Below are positions 40,367-48,155 of a DNA stretch of 64,000 nucleotides, piece by piece (within the stretch, counting starts at the first letter, position 1; each line of letters begins with the position of its first letter). Below the pieces are notes generated by a model that did no database searches, was not told where the DNA came from, and saw only the letters and a list, made by a program, of their open reading frames with translations. Location: positions 1 through 64,000 of the forward strand of contig JANQSC010000039.1 of assembly GCA_028284235.1 (NCBI GenBank). The letters run 5' to 3'. This DNA comes from Opitutaceae bacterium (GTDB lineage: Bacteria; Verrucomicrobiota; Verrucomicrobiia; Opitutales; Opitutaceae). The translations under genes and the position numbers were made by a program.

Positions 40367-42268
40367 TCAATTTTCCCTGGCGTTGAGTATGGCTTCGATT
40401 TCATCCATCACGCCATCCATGCGGTCGATGACAGCATTGTAGGGGGCTGAACTCGACATATCCAGACCCGCTCCCTTTAGGATTTCAACCGGGTAGTCTG
40501 AACCGCCCGCCTTGAGAAAATTAAGGTAGATCTCGCGAGCGTTATCGCCGCCGGATTTTATTTTATCCACGAAATAGGCGGCTCCCGCAATCGAAGTAGC
40601 ATACTGATAAACATAGAAGTTGTAGTAAAAATGAGGAATATAGGCCCATTCTACCATTTCGCGCTCTGTAATTTTCATTACCCCCTGCTCATGGCCATGA
40701 TAGCGCTTCAGGAGGTCGCCGTATATTTCCGTCATGCGAGAGCCGGTTAGAGCTCTGCCTTGCTCCACCTCTTCGTGGATCGCCAACTCAAACTCCGAAA
40801 ACATGACCTGACGATAAAACGTCCCTCGCATCTGCTCTAACGCATAACCGAGAAAAAACAAACGCTCTTCCTGATTCGATGCCTGCTCCAGCATGTGCTC
40901 CTGCAAAAGCAGCTCCTGAGCGATCGCGGCTATCTCGGTAGTAAAGATGGAGAAATCGGCAAGTTCGAAGGGCTGATTCTCGTTCGTTAGCACTTGGTGC
41001 ATCGCGTGCCCCCATTCATGGGCATAGGTGGACGCGCTGTCATAGGTGTCCTGATGGTTTAAGAGGATAAGCGGGTGCACATCGTAAGACGACCCGGACA
41101 TGTAGGCGCCGGAACGTTTGCCTTTCTGCGGATAGACATGCATCCAACGCTCAAGGGAAGCCTTGGCGAACTTATCCGAAAACTCGGACCCAAGGATTTT
41201 GCTGGAGGCCAGCGTATAATGACGCGTTTTTTCAATTGGAAACGTCAGGTCCGTCTCCACCAAAGCAGGATAGATGTCATGATACCCAGGATCCTCAATT
41301 CCCAGCATACGGGCGCGCAGCTTGAAATACCGATGTAGCACATCAATCCGATCATTCGTCACTTGAACGAGAGTTCGGTAGACCTTCTCCGGAATATTGT
41401 CACCGAACAAAAAGTACTGCAGCGTGTTTTCGTATTTGCGAGCCTTGGCGATCGCAACATTGGCCTGAACCTCGCCATTTAACGTGACTCCGAAAGTGCT
41501 CTCGAAATCTCTGTACCTGCCCCAAAAGGCGTCAAAAACAGCGATACGATCTTCGCGATTCGGGTTTGCCCGATGCAGCACGTACCCGGCGTTGGTCAAA
41601 TGAACCTCTGTTCCGTCACTCAAGGAAATGCGGGGCCATTCGATTTCAGCATTAGCGAGCATATCTCGAGCGCTTTGCGATGCTGACAATGCCGTTCCCA
41701 CCAGAGAAAGCGCTTCTTCCGTTTCAGGCGATAGAACGTGCGCGCCCCGGCGCAAAGTGTTCCTCAGGAACAAAGCGTGTTTCTCAAGACCCACCTCATT
41801 CTTGATCAGCTCCTCGATGCGATGCGCTCCCAGCTCAACAATCTCAGGAGCCAGGAAGCTACGGGCGGCGCCAACGGCTTGGAAAAGCGCCTGAGCGGTT
41901 CCGACCATCACCTGCCCCTCCGGGTCGCCTAAATTGGTATTGCGTAGATTGGAAGCATAGGTCCAGACACGGAGGAGATCCTTCGAAAAGGCAGATTGAG
42001 CATCCAGCGCTTCGAGAAGCGTTTCAGAATTACGGCCGAGTTGGCCTTCATATTTTTTAAGGCCTTCAACTTCACTACGCAGTCTCTCTAGTTCGGCTTC
42101 CCAGTCTGCTTTGGAAGCATAGAAGTCCGTCAAATCCCATACATATTTTTCATCAACAGAACTGCCTGCTACCTCTTGAGCCCGTACCGGCCCGACGATA
42201 GTTGCCAAACCCAATGCGCCCGCGAGCAGCAGCGCATCAGCACAAAGCCTATAAGTTCTCTCCATCAT
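40367..42268 (-). CDS. M3-family oligoendopeptidase (PepF-like), exported
   Basis: A 633-residue zinc oligopeptidase. The catalytic motif is HEWGH at about residue 416 (YAHEWGHAMHQVL), with the downstream ligand in SIFTTEIAAIAQELLLQ. The N-terminal WDLTDFYASKADWEAELERL and the final AGGSDYPVEILKGAGLDM are typical of oligoendopeptidase F. PepF is normally cytosolic; here a signal peptide (LCADALLLAGALGLATIVGPVRAQE) suggests periplasmic peptide turnover. The ATG at 42268 or 42265 is preceded by AAAGGTAAT. It follows the last attC of the array, but no convincing attC lies at its 3' end, so whether it is a cassette is unclear. Confidence 0.9.
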   Translation of the reverse strand: MMERTYRLCADALLLAGALGLATIVGPVRAQEVAGSSVDEKYVWDLTDFYASKADWEAELERLRSEVEGLKKYEGQLGRNSETLLEALDAQSAFSKDLLRVWTYASNLRNTNLGDPEGQVMVGTAQALFQAVGAARSFLAPEIVELGAHRIEELIKNEVGLEKHALFLRNTLRRGAHVLSPETEEALSLVGTALSASQSARDMLANAEIEWPRISLSDGTEVHLTNAGYVLHRANPNREDRIAVFDAFWGRYRDFESTFGVTLNGEVQANVAIAKARKYENTLQYFLFGDNIPEKVYRTLVQVTNDRIDVLHRYFKLRARMLGIEDPGYHDIYPALVETDLTFPIEKTRHYTLASSKILGSEFSDKFAKASLERWMHVYPQKGKRSGAYMSGSSYDVHPLILLNHQDTYDSASTYAHEWGHAMHQVLTNENQPFELADFSIFTTEIAAIAQELLLQEHMLEQASNQEERLFFLGYALEQMRGTFYRQVMFSEFELAIHEEVEQGRALTGSRMTEIYGDLLKRYHGHEQGVMKITEREMVEWAYIPHFYYNFYVYQYATSIAGAAYFVDKIKSGGDNAREIYLNFLKAGGSDYPVEILKGAGLDMSSSAPYNAVIDRMDGVMDEIEAILNAREN

Positions 42269-42434
42269 ATTACCTTTTGTTTTCCGATCAAAACACCTGA
42301 GGACATCACCCAGACCAACCCGTTCGAAATCCTCTGTCACCGATAGCCAATTGTTAAAAATCGGCATAGGAAATGACAAAAAACACCCGAAATCACACAA
42401 GCTTTTTATTTACTCATTGATGCAAAGGTAGGGT

Positions 42435-42560
42435 GTCGAACGTCATCGCGACGTCACTGCCTGCCGACAGTGCGCTCCGACTTCAGGATTAACGGTTGAA
42501 TTCTCATTGGGCTTCCGACTCGTCGCGGGCAGGCAGTTGATCATCCGCGACTTGTTATGC
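42435..42560 (-). other. attC site of the SnoaL-like cassette
   Basis: The longest site of the array (126 bases). On the minus strand it opens GCATAAC and closes GTTCGAC; inside, CTGCCTGCC pairs exactly with GGCAGGCAG, and TCGCG with CGCGA. It separates the SnoaL-like gene from pepF. Confidence 0.7.
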
Positions 42561-42561
42561 T

Positions 42562-43035
42562 CTAATTGTCTGCATCCAATGAGATCATGGTGTTGGCATC
42601 CCGAACAACTGCCCATACATCGCCCTCCCTCTGTAAAATCGAGAGAGAGTCACCCTTCATGAGCGACACCACCTTTGTTGTCTTGTCAGTCATCTTCAGA
42701 GAAATCGTAGCTAGCAGCCAAGCGTGATCCCCGATCACTTTGATTTCTTGAATAGAGCAATCGAGTTCAAAATTTATGTTTGGGTCGGAGGCAGTTGCGG
42801 CCGCGGCAAAACTCTCCTTATCCATCTGACCGGCTCCAGGCACTAGAAAGATCGCGTCGTCTGCGATCAACTTGCGGGCTAGATCCAAGTCTCCTTCGGT
42901 TGTGGATCTCAGCCAGTCCTCATACCAGCTCCGAATATTTTGTTCGTCATCCGTCATTGAATTTTCCCTTGTAGTTGGTTCTTGCTGGCAGCCAACCGCA
43001 AATAGAAGGCACAGCGAGAAGAACAGGTTTTTCAT
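42562..43035 (-). CDS. SnoaL/DUF4440-like lipoprotein (cassette gene)
   Basis: A 157-residue protein with a lipoprotein signal (MKNLFFSLCLLFAVGC, Cys16). The rest has the SnoaL/NTF2-like plan: a helix ENIRSWYEDWLRSTTEGDLDLARKLIADDAIFLVPGAG, then QEIKVIGDHAWLLATISLKM and GDSLSILQREGDVWAVVRDAN. This matches the SgcJ/EcaC/DUF4440 group of small cone-shaped proteins, for which ligands vary. Anchored to the envelope. It is bounded by attC sites on both sides and has no partner gene, as usual for a cassette. An internal ATG at MTDDEQN would give the cytosolic form. Confidence 0.78.
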   Translation of the reverse strand: MKNLFFSLCLLFAVGCQQEPTTRENSMTDDEQNIRSWYEDWLRSTTEGDLDLARKLIADDAIFLVPGAGQMDKESFAAAATASDPNINFELDCSIQEIKVIGDHAWLLATISLKMTDKTTKVVSLMKGDSLSILQREGDVWAVVRDANTMISLDADN

Positions 43036-43063
43036 GGTTTATTTGGGCTACGATTTCTTAGCA

Positions 43064-43124
43064 CAGCGCTAAGTCCTCACGATGGCGGCGTTAGTCGCCG
43101 CGGGTGAGCGACGCCTTGTTAGAT
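43064..43124 (-). other. attC site
   Basis: Minus strand: opens ATCTAACAAGGCGTC (consensus RYYYAAC), closes with a CTTAGCGC box in place of GTTRRRY. GCTCA pairs with TGAGG-type bases, and a central GGCG...CGCC hairpin is present. Confidence 0.65.
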
Positions 43125-43156
43125 TCAACTTCTTCTAGGGCAGGCATGCGACCCGC

Positions 43157-44209
43157 TTATGGTTGTTCGGATTGCTCTTCCGTTCGATTCAATACGAGAC
43201 CTCGATCTTCCCCTTGGTAATGCTTATCTATCCAGCTCATAGCGGCCTCTTCATCTTGGCCAATCCATGCGTTCAAAACTTCAGGCAAGACATCCATCAC
43301 TAAGTCCGGTTTTCCGATGCCATCAATCCAATTCGCCGCGGCTTCTGGATCGTTTCTAGCTAAGGATTTTGAAACCTCGCGGAGAGCAGATTCACCGTAG
43401 GGCGAATCCGCACGACGCGTCGCCCAATCCACGGCTCCATCCAAATCCATGTTCGCCCACATGCGGGAGGCCGCAATTACGGCTGCTCCCCGGAACTCAT
43501 CGTCCGAAATAGAATCTATCCAATTCTCCATCACTTCTGGACTTTCTCTGAGGTATTGCCCTGCGACTTGGGCAACCATTATCCCCGCAGGCACATCTTG
43601 GGAAATAATATAGGCTTCCGCTTCCAAAGGTCTGTCCTTAACCATGCCGCTCACAATAGAGGCACGCAGCATATAGCGAGAGTCGTCGAGTCCGCTATTC
43701 TCCAACCACGCTATAGCCTTGTACGATTCCGCCTCCGACCACGTTTCGAGTGCCGTTGCCGCGATGGGAATAGCATCGCGACCCCATCTTTCCTGCAGCG
43801 CGTATTCAAGAGCAGATAGGGGGTCGAATTTGGCCCACGCAGAAACGAGGTACCTGACGGCGAGTTTCTGATTCGCAGGATTCTCGATAGATTCGACGTA
43901 TGCCAGTCCCTCAGCCAAATTCGTCGGGTCTAGATTTTCGTATAAATGCACTAGCGCAGCATCAGCGTCGACTCCCGACATTCTGGACAAATCAAACTTA
44001 TTCTCAACTGCTAGGGCTCCGCCTCCGTCCCCATTCCTCATCGAGTTTTCTGGAACGATGGAATCTTCTTTCGTCTGCTCGAGCGCGCGCGAGTCGTTGC
44101 TTCCAAAAGCATCGTTAGGCTTGTCTTGCTCAACGAGTTGGAGAGTAACCACAACAGCAAGTCCGGCAGTAATGACGTGGCTAACTATTAGTTTCGTGGA
44201 TATCTTCAT
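43157..44209 (-). CDS. Exported helical-repeat protein (cassette gene)
   Basis: A 350-residue protein with an N-terminal membrane anchor (about 6-26). The C-terminal two thirds consist of degenerate helical repeats of about 30-35 residues, each with an AxxW or AxxWL step: FDPLSALEYAL, SEAESYKAIAWLENSG, DRPLEAEAYI, SPEVMENWIDSI, MDLDGAVDWATRRADS, NDPEAAANWIDGI, QDEEAAMSWIDKHY. I have seen this AxxW repeat in exported Verrucomicrobiota proteins but know no function; it looks like a TPR-like solenoid for protein binding. It lies between two attC sites. One of the largest single-gene cassettes here. Confidence 0.6.
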   Translation of the reverse strand: MKISTKLIVSHVITAGLAVVVTLQLVEQDKPNDAFGSNDSRALEQTKEDSIVPENSMRNGDGGGALAVENKFDLSRMSGVDADAALVHLYENLDPTNLAEGLAYVESIENPANQKLAVRYLVSAWAKFDPLSALEYALQERWGRDAIPIAATALETWSEAESYKAIAWLENSGLDDSRYMLRASIVSGMVKDRPLEAEAYIISQDVPAGIMVAQVAGQYLRESPEVMENWIDSISDDEFRGAAVIAASRMWANMDLDGAVDWATRRADSPYGESALREVSKSLARNDPEAAANWIDGIGKPDLVMDVLPEVLNAWIGQDEEAAMSWIDKHYQGEDRGLVLNRTEEQSEQP

Positions 44210-44212
44210 ACG

Positions 44213-44282
44213 ATCTAACGACTAGCTAACTCGATCGGGACCGGCACAGCTGGGACCGATTGAGTCGAGCGAACTGTTATAC
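44213..44282 (-). other. attC site
   Basis: Minus strand: opens GTATAACAG within the stop codon of the serine-hydrolase gene and closes GTTAGAT, an exact GTTRRRY box. CTCGA...TCGAG and CGGTCCC...GGTCCCG stems flank the centre. Ends are given to within two bases. Confidence 0.75.
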
Positions 44283-45356
44283 TTGTAGAGCATCTAAAAT
44301 GCTTTCGAGAAGTTCAAGCGATCTTCTCTGTCCATAGTTCGTGTTGTACGCAGCGCTTTGCATGACTATTACAAGATTGATGTTCGGAAACACGTAAATC
44401 TTGTTTCCTCCATTGCCCGATGCTAAATGGTAGTCAAAATGTCGCCCTCCAATCGTTAATCGATGATTGTACCATCCGTATCCATAACTGTCGTACCCGT
44501 CCCAAGGTACGGGATGAAGCGGTTTTATTGACTCGTTGATCCATGACTCGGGTACGATTTGGAGATCGCCCCATCGTCCACCGTCTTGATAAAGCTGTCC
44601 GAACTTCGCAGCGTCGCGAGCGGTAATCGAGAGGTTTCCTTGAGCGACCGTTCGACCATTCGGCGTTTCGGCCCAATCAAATCTTGTAATGCCCAATGGA
44701 CCAAAGAGCTTGTGTTGAGCGAACGTAGCTAGCTGCTGTCCGGCCGACACTTCCAACGCAGCGCCCGCGAGGAAAGTGTTAACAGAGGCATATGACCATT
44801 TTTCTCCTGGCGCGCTTGCCATGGGCAGATCGAGAGCGAAACGAAGCCAGTCAACGGACTCCCACAGCCAATCCTCATGACCTGGCGAGGTACGTCTTTC
44901 AACATGCGCATCGAAGCCCGAAGACATCGAAAGCAGATGCTTGATTGTAATTCCGCGTTTTTTCTCTCCATCATTTTTAAATGGCGAGTACGGCGCAAAC
45001 AGGTCAAGAACCTTGGTCTCAATTCCGTCGATAACGTTCTCCTCTATTGCTATTCCTACTAGCGCTGAAGTGAAACTCTTAGCCACAGAACGCATATCGT
45101 GAAGGGTATTCGCATCGTGACCATTGAAATAGCGTTCTACTACGAGTCGGCGATTTCTTACTATTACAAGTCCAAGAAAGTCGCCGCGCGGATCGCGCTC
45201 GAGCACATCCAAAGCGGTTGCCAACTTTTCGAGGTCAATTCCCTCTCCAGTAGGAGTGTCTGCCGTTAATAAAAAATCGTTTTGAGTTTTTGGATCGGTC
45301 TTCTCCAATCCGGAACAACCAAGAAGCAGAAGTAAGAGAATCGGAAAGAATCGCAC
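44277..45356 (-). CDS. Serine beta-lactamase-like hydrolase, lipoprotein (cassette gene)
   Basis: About 359 residues of the class C beta-lactamase/penicillin-binding-like family. The SxxK motif is SVAK (Ser90-Lys93) in MRSVAKSFTSALVG; the second motif appears as YAS in EKWSYASVNTFLAG instead of YxN; SGNGGNKIYVFP supplies the third. The GTG at 45356 is preferred because it starts a clean lipoprotein signal (RFFPILLLLLLGC, Cys14); the longer open frame starting upstream runs through the attC and is probably not translated. Esterase or peptidase activity is likelier than antibiotic resistance, given the YAS variant. The stop codon is part of the downstream attC. Confidence 0.8.
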   Translation of the reverse strand: MRFFPILLLLLLGCSGLEKTDPKTQNDFLLTADTPTGEGIDLEKLATALDVLERDPRGDFLGLVIVRNRRLVVERYFNGHDANTLHDMRSVAKSFTSALVGIAIEENVIDGIETKVLDLFAPYSPFKNDGEKKRGITIKHLLSMSSGFDAHVERRTSPGHEDWLWESVDWLRFALDLPMASAPGEKWSYASVNTFLAGAALEVSAGQQLATFAQHKLFGPLGITRFDWAETPNGRTVAQGNLSITARDAAKFGQLYQDGGRWGDLQIVPESWINESIKPLHPVPWDGYDSYGYGWYNHRLTIGGRHFDYHLASGNGGNKIYVFPNINLVIVMQSAAYNTNYGQRRSLELLESILDALQV

Positions 45357-45376
45357 GATCAGGTCTAGGTTTTCTC

Positions 45377-45452
45377 GTATAACGCTGAGTGGCGGCATGG
45401 TTGTGGAGCGGAACGGAACGCAACAGACATTACCACACACGTCTTGTTGTAA
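45377..45452 (-). other. attC site
   Basis: Minus strand: opens TTACAACAAGACG two bases after the deacetylase stop and closes GCGTTATAC. GTGTGG...CCACAA-type pairing surrounds a central GGAACG-rich loop. Confidence 0.65.
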
Positions 45453-45453
45453 T

Positions 45454-46278
45454 CTAGTTCTTTTTCTTGATGTAAGAGGCAACGTCAACGACGGGCGCTG
45501 TCCAAATGGACTCTCGTTCCTGATGGAGCCATTCAATCAATTTTTGGTGCTCGTTTTCTTCGATATACAAATTGTGTGAATCGGATCCAATTCCGTGAAA
45601 CATGTAAATAATCCAACCTCCCACGGAACGGGCTTGTTCGATTTCCTCACGAATTTGTTCAAAAGTCTTTCCATCCCCGCTGAAGTGCCCCAAGCGAGTG
45701 AATGCAGGAGCGAGGGGATCTACAGGTCGATTGCTGATGGCTCCACGCGATGCAACAAATAACTCTTCCAGTATCGGGTCCATCGGAACTTCCTTATCCC
45801 CGCTACCGATTGTGAGATTCGTACAGTTGTTGCCGTAGGTGCGAGGCTTTCCACCATCAAGTAGATCAATAAATTGGTTTGCTACATACAACTCATCTCT
45901 GAATCGTCCGGGTGTATACTGTCGCAGATCGTAATATTCTGCGAGCCATGTTTCGTAGCCATCCCTCCCTCTGCAAGGATGGAACAGTGAATGGTTTCCA
46001 AGCTCATGTCCGCTTTTTGAAATTTCTTTCCACTTCTCGAAACTCTCAAGATGACGAATCGATAGATAGAAAGTGGCTCGAATCCCGTGTTTGTTGAGAG
46101 TAGGAACAACAATATCATAATGAGCAGGCAATCCATCATCATAACTAAGAGAAACAGCACATGTCTTTCCATTCGGCCAAATATCTGAACCCGGTGAGTT
46201 AGGTTCACCCGTCCTGCTTTCTGCGGACGTCGCAACCGCAGAAAATATGAAGATCAGTACGTTTAAGAAGTATTTCAT
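45454..46278 (-). CDS. Polysaccharide deacetylase-like protein (cassette gene)
   Basis: A 274-residue exported NodB-homology protein with signal peptide (about 1-19). The metal/catalytic set is SYDDG (Asp47, Asp48) and HELGNH (His91, His96), with GIRATFYLS between. The C-terminal WIIYMFHGIG supplies the last motif, containing the catalytic-base-partner His. Members remove N- or O-acetyl groups from glycans in the periplasm or outside the cell. Flanked by attC sites on both sides, it is a rather long single-gene cassette. The ATG has no strong ribosome-binding site beyond AAAAGATG. Confidence 0.85.
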   Translation of the reverse strand: MKYFLNVLIFIFSAVATSAESRTGEPNSPGSDIWPNGKTCAVSLSYDDGLPAHYDIVVPTLNKHGIRATFYLSIRHLESFEKWKEISKSGHELGNHSLFHPCRGRDGYETWLAEYYDLRQYTPGRFRDELYVANQFIDLLDGGKPRTYGNNCTNLTIGSGDKEVPMDPILEELFVASRGAISNRPVDPLAPAFTRLGHFSGDGKTFEQIREEIEQARSVGGWIIYMFHGIGSDSHNLYIEENEHQKLIEWLHQERESIWTAPVVDVASYIKKKN

Positions 46279-46285
46279 CTTTTAT

Positions 46286-46338
46286 AATGGCTAGCGGAGG
46301 CGGCAGCCGTAGGCCGTTGCCTCACGCGCCTGGTTCTC
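46286..46338 (-). other. attC site
   Basis: Minus strand: opens GAGAACCAGGCGCGTGAGG and closes CCGCTAGCCATTATA. GCAACGGC and GCCGCCTCCGC stems surround CTACG. The central half is almost identical to the attC at 52645-52702, so the two are recent relatives. Confidence 0.75.
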
Positions 46339-46360
46339 AGTGGATGTCTTGATGCGGTGC

Positions 46361-46693
46361 CTAGTGAAAACTGCGGATAGACATTGATGTCCAAATTATC
46401 AGCGAGCCGACTACGAATGGAAGCAAAACACCATAAGCAAACATGCTGAAGGTGTACTCATACCCATAAAAGAGATTTCCGCAGATCGTGGGAAGCTGGA
46501 AAGGTCCTACTATTCCATTGATACCTTTGATGTAAGCGCTTGGAACGAACACAAATGCATAGAGCATTGATCGCAGCAAGCGCTGAATGTGCATATTGTT
46601 GATATTTTTGATGAGTTGGCGCGCCTTGTCGAAGGCAATGAACATTACCGCAACAAAGCACAGAACAAGTACGATCTTAGTTACTATTTCCAT
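46361..46693 (-). CDS. Small three-helix membrane protein (cassette gene)
   Basis: A 110-residue hydrophobic protein with membrane segments at about 5-22, 40-56 and 82-103. I recognise no family. It has the conserved-looking FVPSAYIKGINGIVGPFQLP loop in the middle. Its ATG overlaps the stop of the preceding open frame by ten bases, because that frame reads through its own attC. Orphan membrane proteins of this size are common in cassettes. Confidence 0.55.
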   Translation of the reverse strand: MEIVTKIVLVLCFVAVMFIAFDKARQLIKNINNMHIQRLLRSMLYAFVFVPSAYIKGINGIVGPFQLPTICGNLFYGYEYTFSMFAYGVLLPFVVGSLIIWTSMSIRSFH

Positions 46694-47265
46694 CTGGTTT
46701 TTCTAATAGTTGAGAACGACCCGTGCAGGCGGCGAGCGCTTGCGCTCGTTGCCTGAAGCACCTGGTTAGCTCTGATTGTTTCTATTTGATCGAGGTATTC
46801 CTCCTCGGAAATGGTCTCATCAAGTCGATCGCTTCTGAGTTTTCCGAAGAGCTTATCGTAGAGCAATCTGTCCTTTTCTGCGCCGTTGTCGTCTGGGTAA
46901 ATCGTCTTCTCAGAAATCTTGGTGAATTCATTTCTACTAGGTTCGTACTCAATCAGTAGGCCTTCACCACCTCCAGCTCGATGGTAAATCGTAACGACTG
47001 GTTTTTCCTCTTTCTTCAATATGTTTACAGCGAGTGGGTGAAAAAACAGAGATAAGGCTTCCTTCTCGTAATAGCCGTTGTCTTTTCCCATGTGAATGCT
47101 CCACCAGCATCCTGCGTTTCCACAAAGTCTAGGTTCTGAATACGCGACGTCAAAAATGCCGTCTTTGTTGAAATCGGCTACGATTCTGGAGTAAACTCTC
47201 TCGCTTTCAGAAAACGCTGAAGACGCTAGAAGAAGTACTAGGATTGAGAATACGAAGAATTTCAT
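46684..47265 (-). CDS. Exported protein with FG-GAP-like motif and attC-encoded tail (cassette gene)
   Basis: A 193-residue protein with signal peptide (MKFFVFSILVLLLASSAFS). The only recognisable motif is VADFNKDGIFDVAY (about 29-42), like the calcium-binding DxNxDGxxD of FG-GAP/VCBS repeats, present once. Function unknown. The frame has no stop before the attC at 46712-46771, so the last 30 or so residues (ANQVLQATSASARRLHGSFS...) are the translation of the recombination site itself and it ends ten bases inside the next gene. Confidence 0.6.
   Translation of the reverse strand: MKFFVFSILVLLLASSAFSESERVYSRIVADFNKDGIFDVAYSEPRLCGNAGCWWSIHMGKDNGYYEKEALSLFFHPLAVNILKKEEKPVVTIYHRAGGGEGLLIEYEPSRNEFTKISEKTIYPDDNGAEKDRLLYDKLFGKLRSDRLDETISEEEYLDQIETIRANQVLQATSASARRLHGSFSTIRKTRWK
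46712..46771 (-). other. attC site
   Basis: Minus strand: opens AGCTAACCAGGTGC and closes GGGTCGTTCTC. A perfect central hairpin GAGCGC-AA-GCGCTC and CAGGC...GCCTG arms give a long extrahelical stem. It lies inside the translated frame of the preceding gene. Confidence 0.8.
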
Positions 47266-47271
47266 TTTTCT

Positions 47272-47337
47272 AGCTAACGTTTAGGACACTCGATGGCGAA
47301 TGGATGGGCTGCCATTGTGTGCTCCGCTTTGTTAGGT
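47272..47337 (-). other. attC site
   Basis: Minus strand: opens ACCTAACAAAGCGGAGC, an exact RYYYAAC box, and closes AAACGTTAGCT. ATGG...CCAT and GGC...GCC pairings surround the centre. The best match to textbook attC ends in the array. Confidence 0.85.
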
Positions 47338-47341
47338 ATCA

Positions 47342-47764
47342 TCATTTTTCTCTCAATTCGATTTTCGGCTTTGGGATCGAGCCATCCATCCGAAGGGGAA
47401 CTTCAAACCAAGGCAATGGACCATTCCACGCGCTTACATTTGGAAATGCATCAAAATGTACCAAGTAGATCCAGCATTCCGGCGCTCTTGCTATCTTTTT
47501 AATGCTAATCGAGGTTAGTTCCCACCTGTCCATGGTTTCCCCGAGAGGCACATTCTCCATATATCGGATTGCTAGATTTTTGGCTTTATCGACGGAAATG
47601 GGAATGGATTTATCCTCGGTGGAATTCCACAAATCCGACGAGTCCGTTTTTATTTCGAAAGTCCAAATATCACCATCAGGAGTAGCGCAGAAATATGAAA
47701 ACGGCGATCCAGCGACAAACACCGGAGAGAGCAATAGAACCAGAATGGTGATACTAAACTTCAT
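47342..47764 (-). CDS. Exported protein of unknown function (cassette gene)
   Basis: A 140-residue protein. The ATG at 47764 is chosen because it starts a signal peptide (MKFSITILVLLLSPVFVAGS); the open frame extends upstream only through the previous attC. The mature part (SYFCATPDGDIWTFEIKTDSS, DKAKNLAIRYMENVPLGETMDRWELTSISIKKI, WIYLVHFDAFP) looks like a small beta-rich domain. Its PepSY-like arrangement (a helix with KAKNLAIRYM before strands ending in VHFDA) is only suggestive. Bounded by attC sites. Confidence 0.55.
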   Translation of the reverse strand: MKFSITILVLLLSPVFVAGSPFSYFCATPDGDIWTFEIKTDSSDLWNSTEDKSIPISVDKAKNLAIRYMENVPLGETMDRWELTSISIKKIARAPECWIYLVHFDAFPNVSAWNGPLPWFEVPLRMDGSIPKPKIELREK

Positions 47765-47775
47765 TTCAAAGATTC

Positions 47776-47843
47776 GGCGAACGCTAAGCTCTCGTATTTG
47801 GGACGCGCCAGCGTACAAAATTGTGAGCGGCGCTTTGTTCGGC
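47776..47843 (-). other. attC site
   Basis: Minus strand: opens GCCGAACAAAGCGCC directly at the regulator's stop and closes GCTTAGCGTTCGCC. AACAAAGC pairs with GCTTAGCGTT and GCGCC with GGCGC. Confidence 0.8.
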
Positions 47844-48094
47844 TATTTTAGTTTCTCAAAGGCCTTCATGAGTTTGGATGCCTCCGCTGACGGAGAAGCG
47901 CCACAAGCCTTACAGAACCAATAGAACTCTGCTAGGTCAACGCGTCTTTCGCCTAACTCGCAGTGAGCTACGAAAGAATGCTCGCGACCCAGCTTCTGGG
48001 CTAAATCTCGTTGGGTCATTCCTGTTTTGGCTCTGAGATCGGCCAAGGTGCCGGCAATGACTTTTCCATGTTCGCTATGGATGGTCTTCTTCAT
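47843..48094 (-). CDS. XRE-family transcriptional regulator (cassette gene)
   Basis: An 83-residue Cro/CI-type DNA-binding protein. The helix-turn-helix is at about 24-60 (LRAKTGMTQRDLAQKLGREHSFVAHCELGERRVDLAEFYWF). It has no extra domain, so it resembles stand-alone repressors or antitoxins. Two 21-base palindromes with TTGCTC/GAGCAA half-sites cover its promoter and that of the divergent gene at 48156; the first overlaps its start codon. A TAAAAT -10 with TTTAGA 17 bases upstream would start the transcript at or next to the ATG, so the mRNA is probably leaderless. It likely represses itself and the divergent gene. Confidence 0.88.
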   Translation of the reverse strand: MKKTIHSEHGKVIAGTLADLRAKTGMTQRDLAQKLGREHSFVAHCELGERRVDLAEFYWFCKACGASPSAEASKLMKAFEKLK

Positions 48095-48141
48095 TGCTCG
48101 TATTTTACGAGCAAAAACACTTGCTCTAAAATTCCGAGCAA
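48094..48141. promoter_or_regulatory. Twin operator palindromes and divergent promoters
   Basis: 48094-48114 is a perfect 21-base palindrome (TTGCTCGTA, three bases, TACGAGCAA). 48121-48141 is a second 21-base site sharing the TTGCTC and GAGCAA half-sites but imperfect inside. Centres are 27 bases apart. Each site contains a -10-like TAAAAT: on the minus strand TTTAGA-17-TAAAAT for the regulator, on the plus strand TTTACG-17-TAAAAT for the 95-residue gene. Binding at either site would block both promoters. Confidence 0.75.
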
Positions 48142-48155
48142 ACTAAGGTAGGTTC

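Noticed and set aside
44277..45356. Antibiotic-resistance beta-lactamase cassette
   Set aside because: The SxxK motif is present but the second motif is YAS and the protein is a lipoprotein of the esterase/peptidase-like group; nothing indicates drug hydrolysis.
45357..45536. The longer start of the serine-hydrolase gene
   Set aside because: The extra 60 codons are the attC and the end of the neighbouring deacetylase gene read in another frame; the lipoprotein signal starts at 45356.
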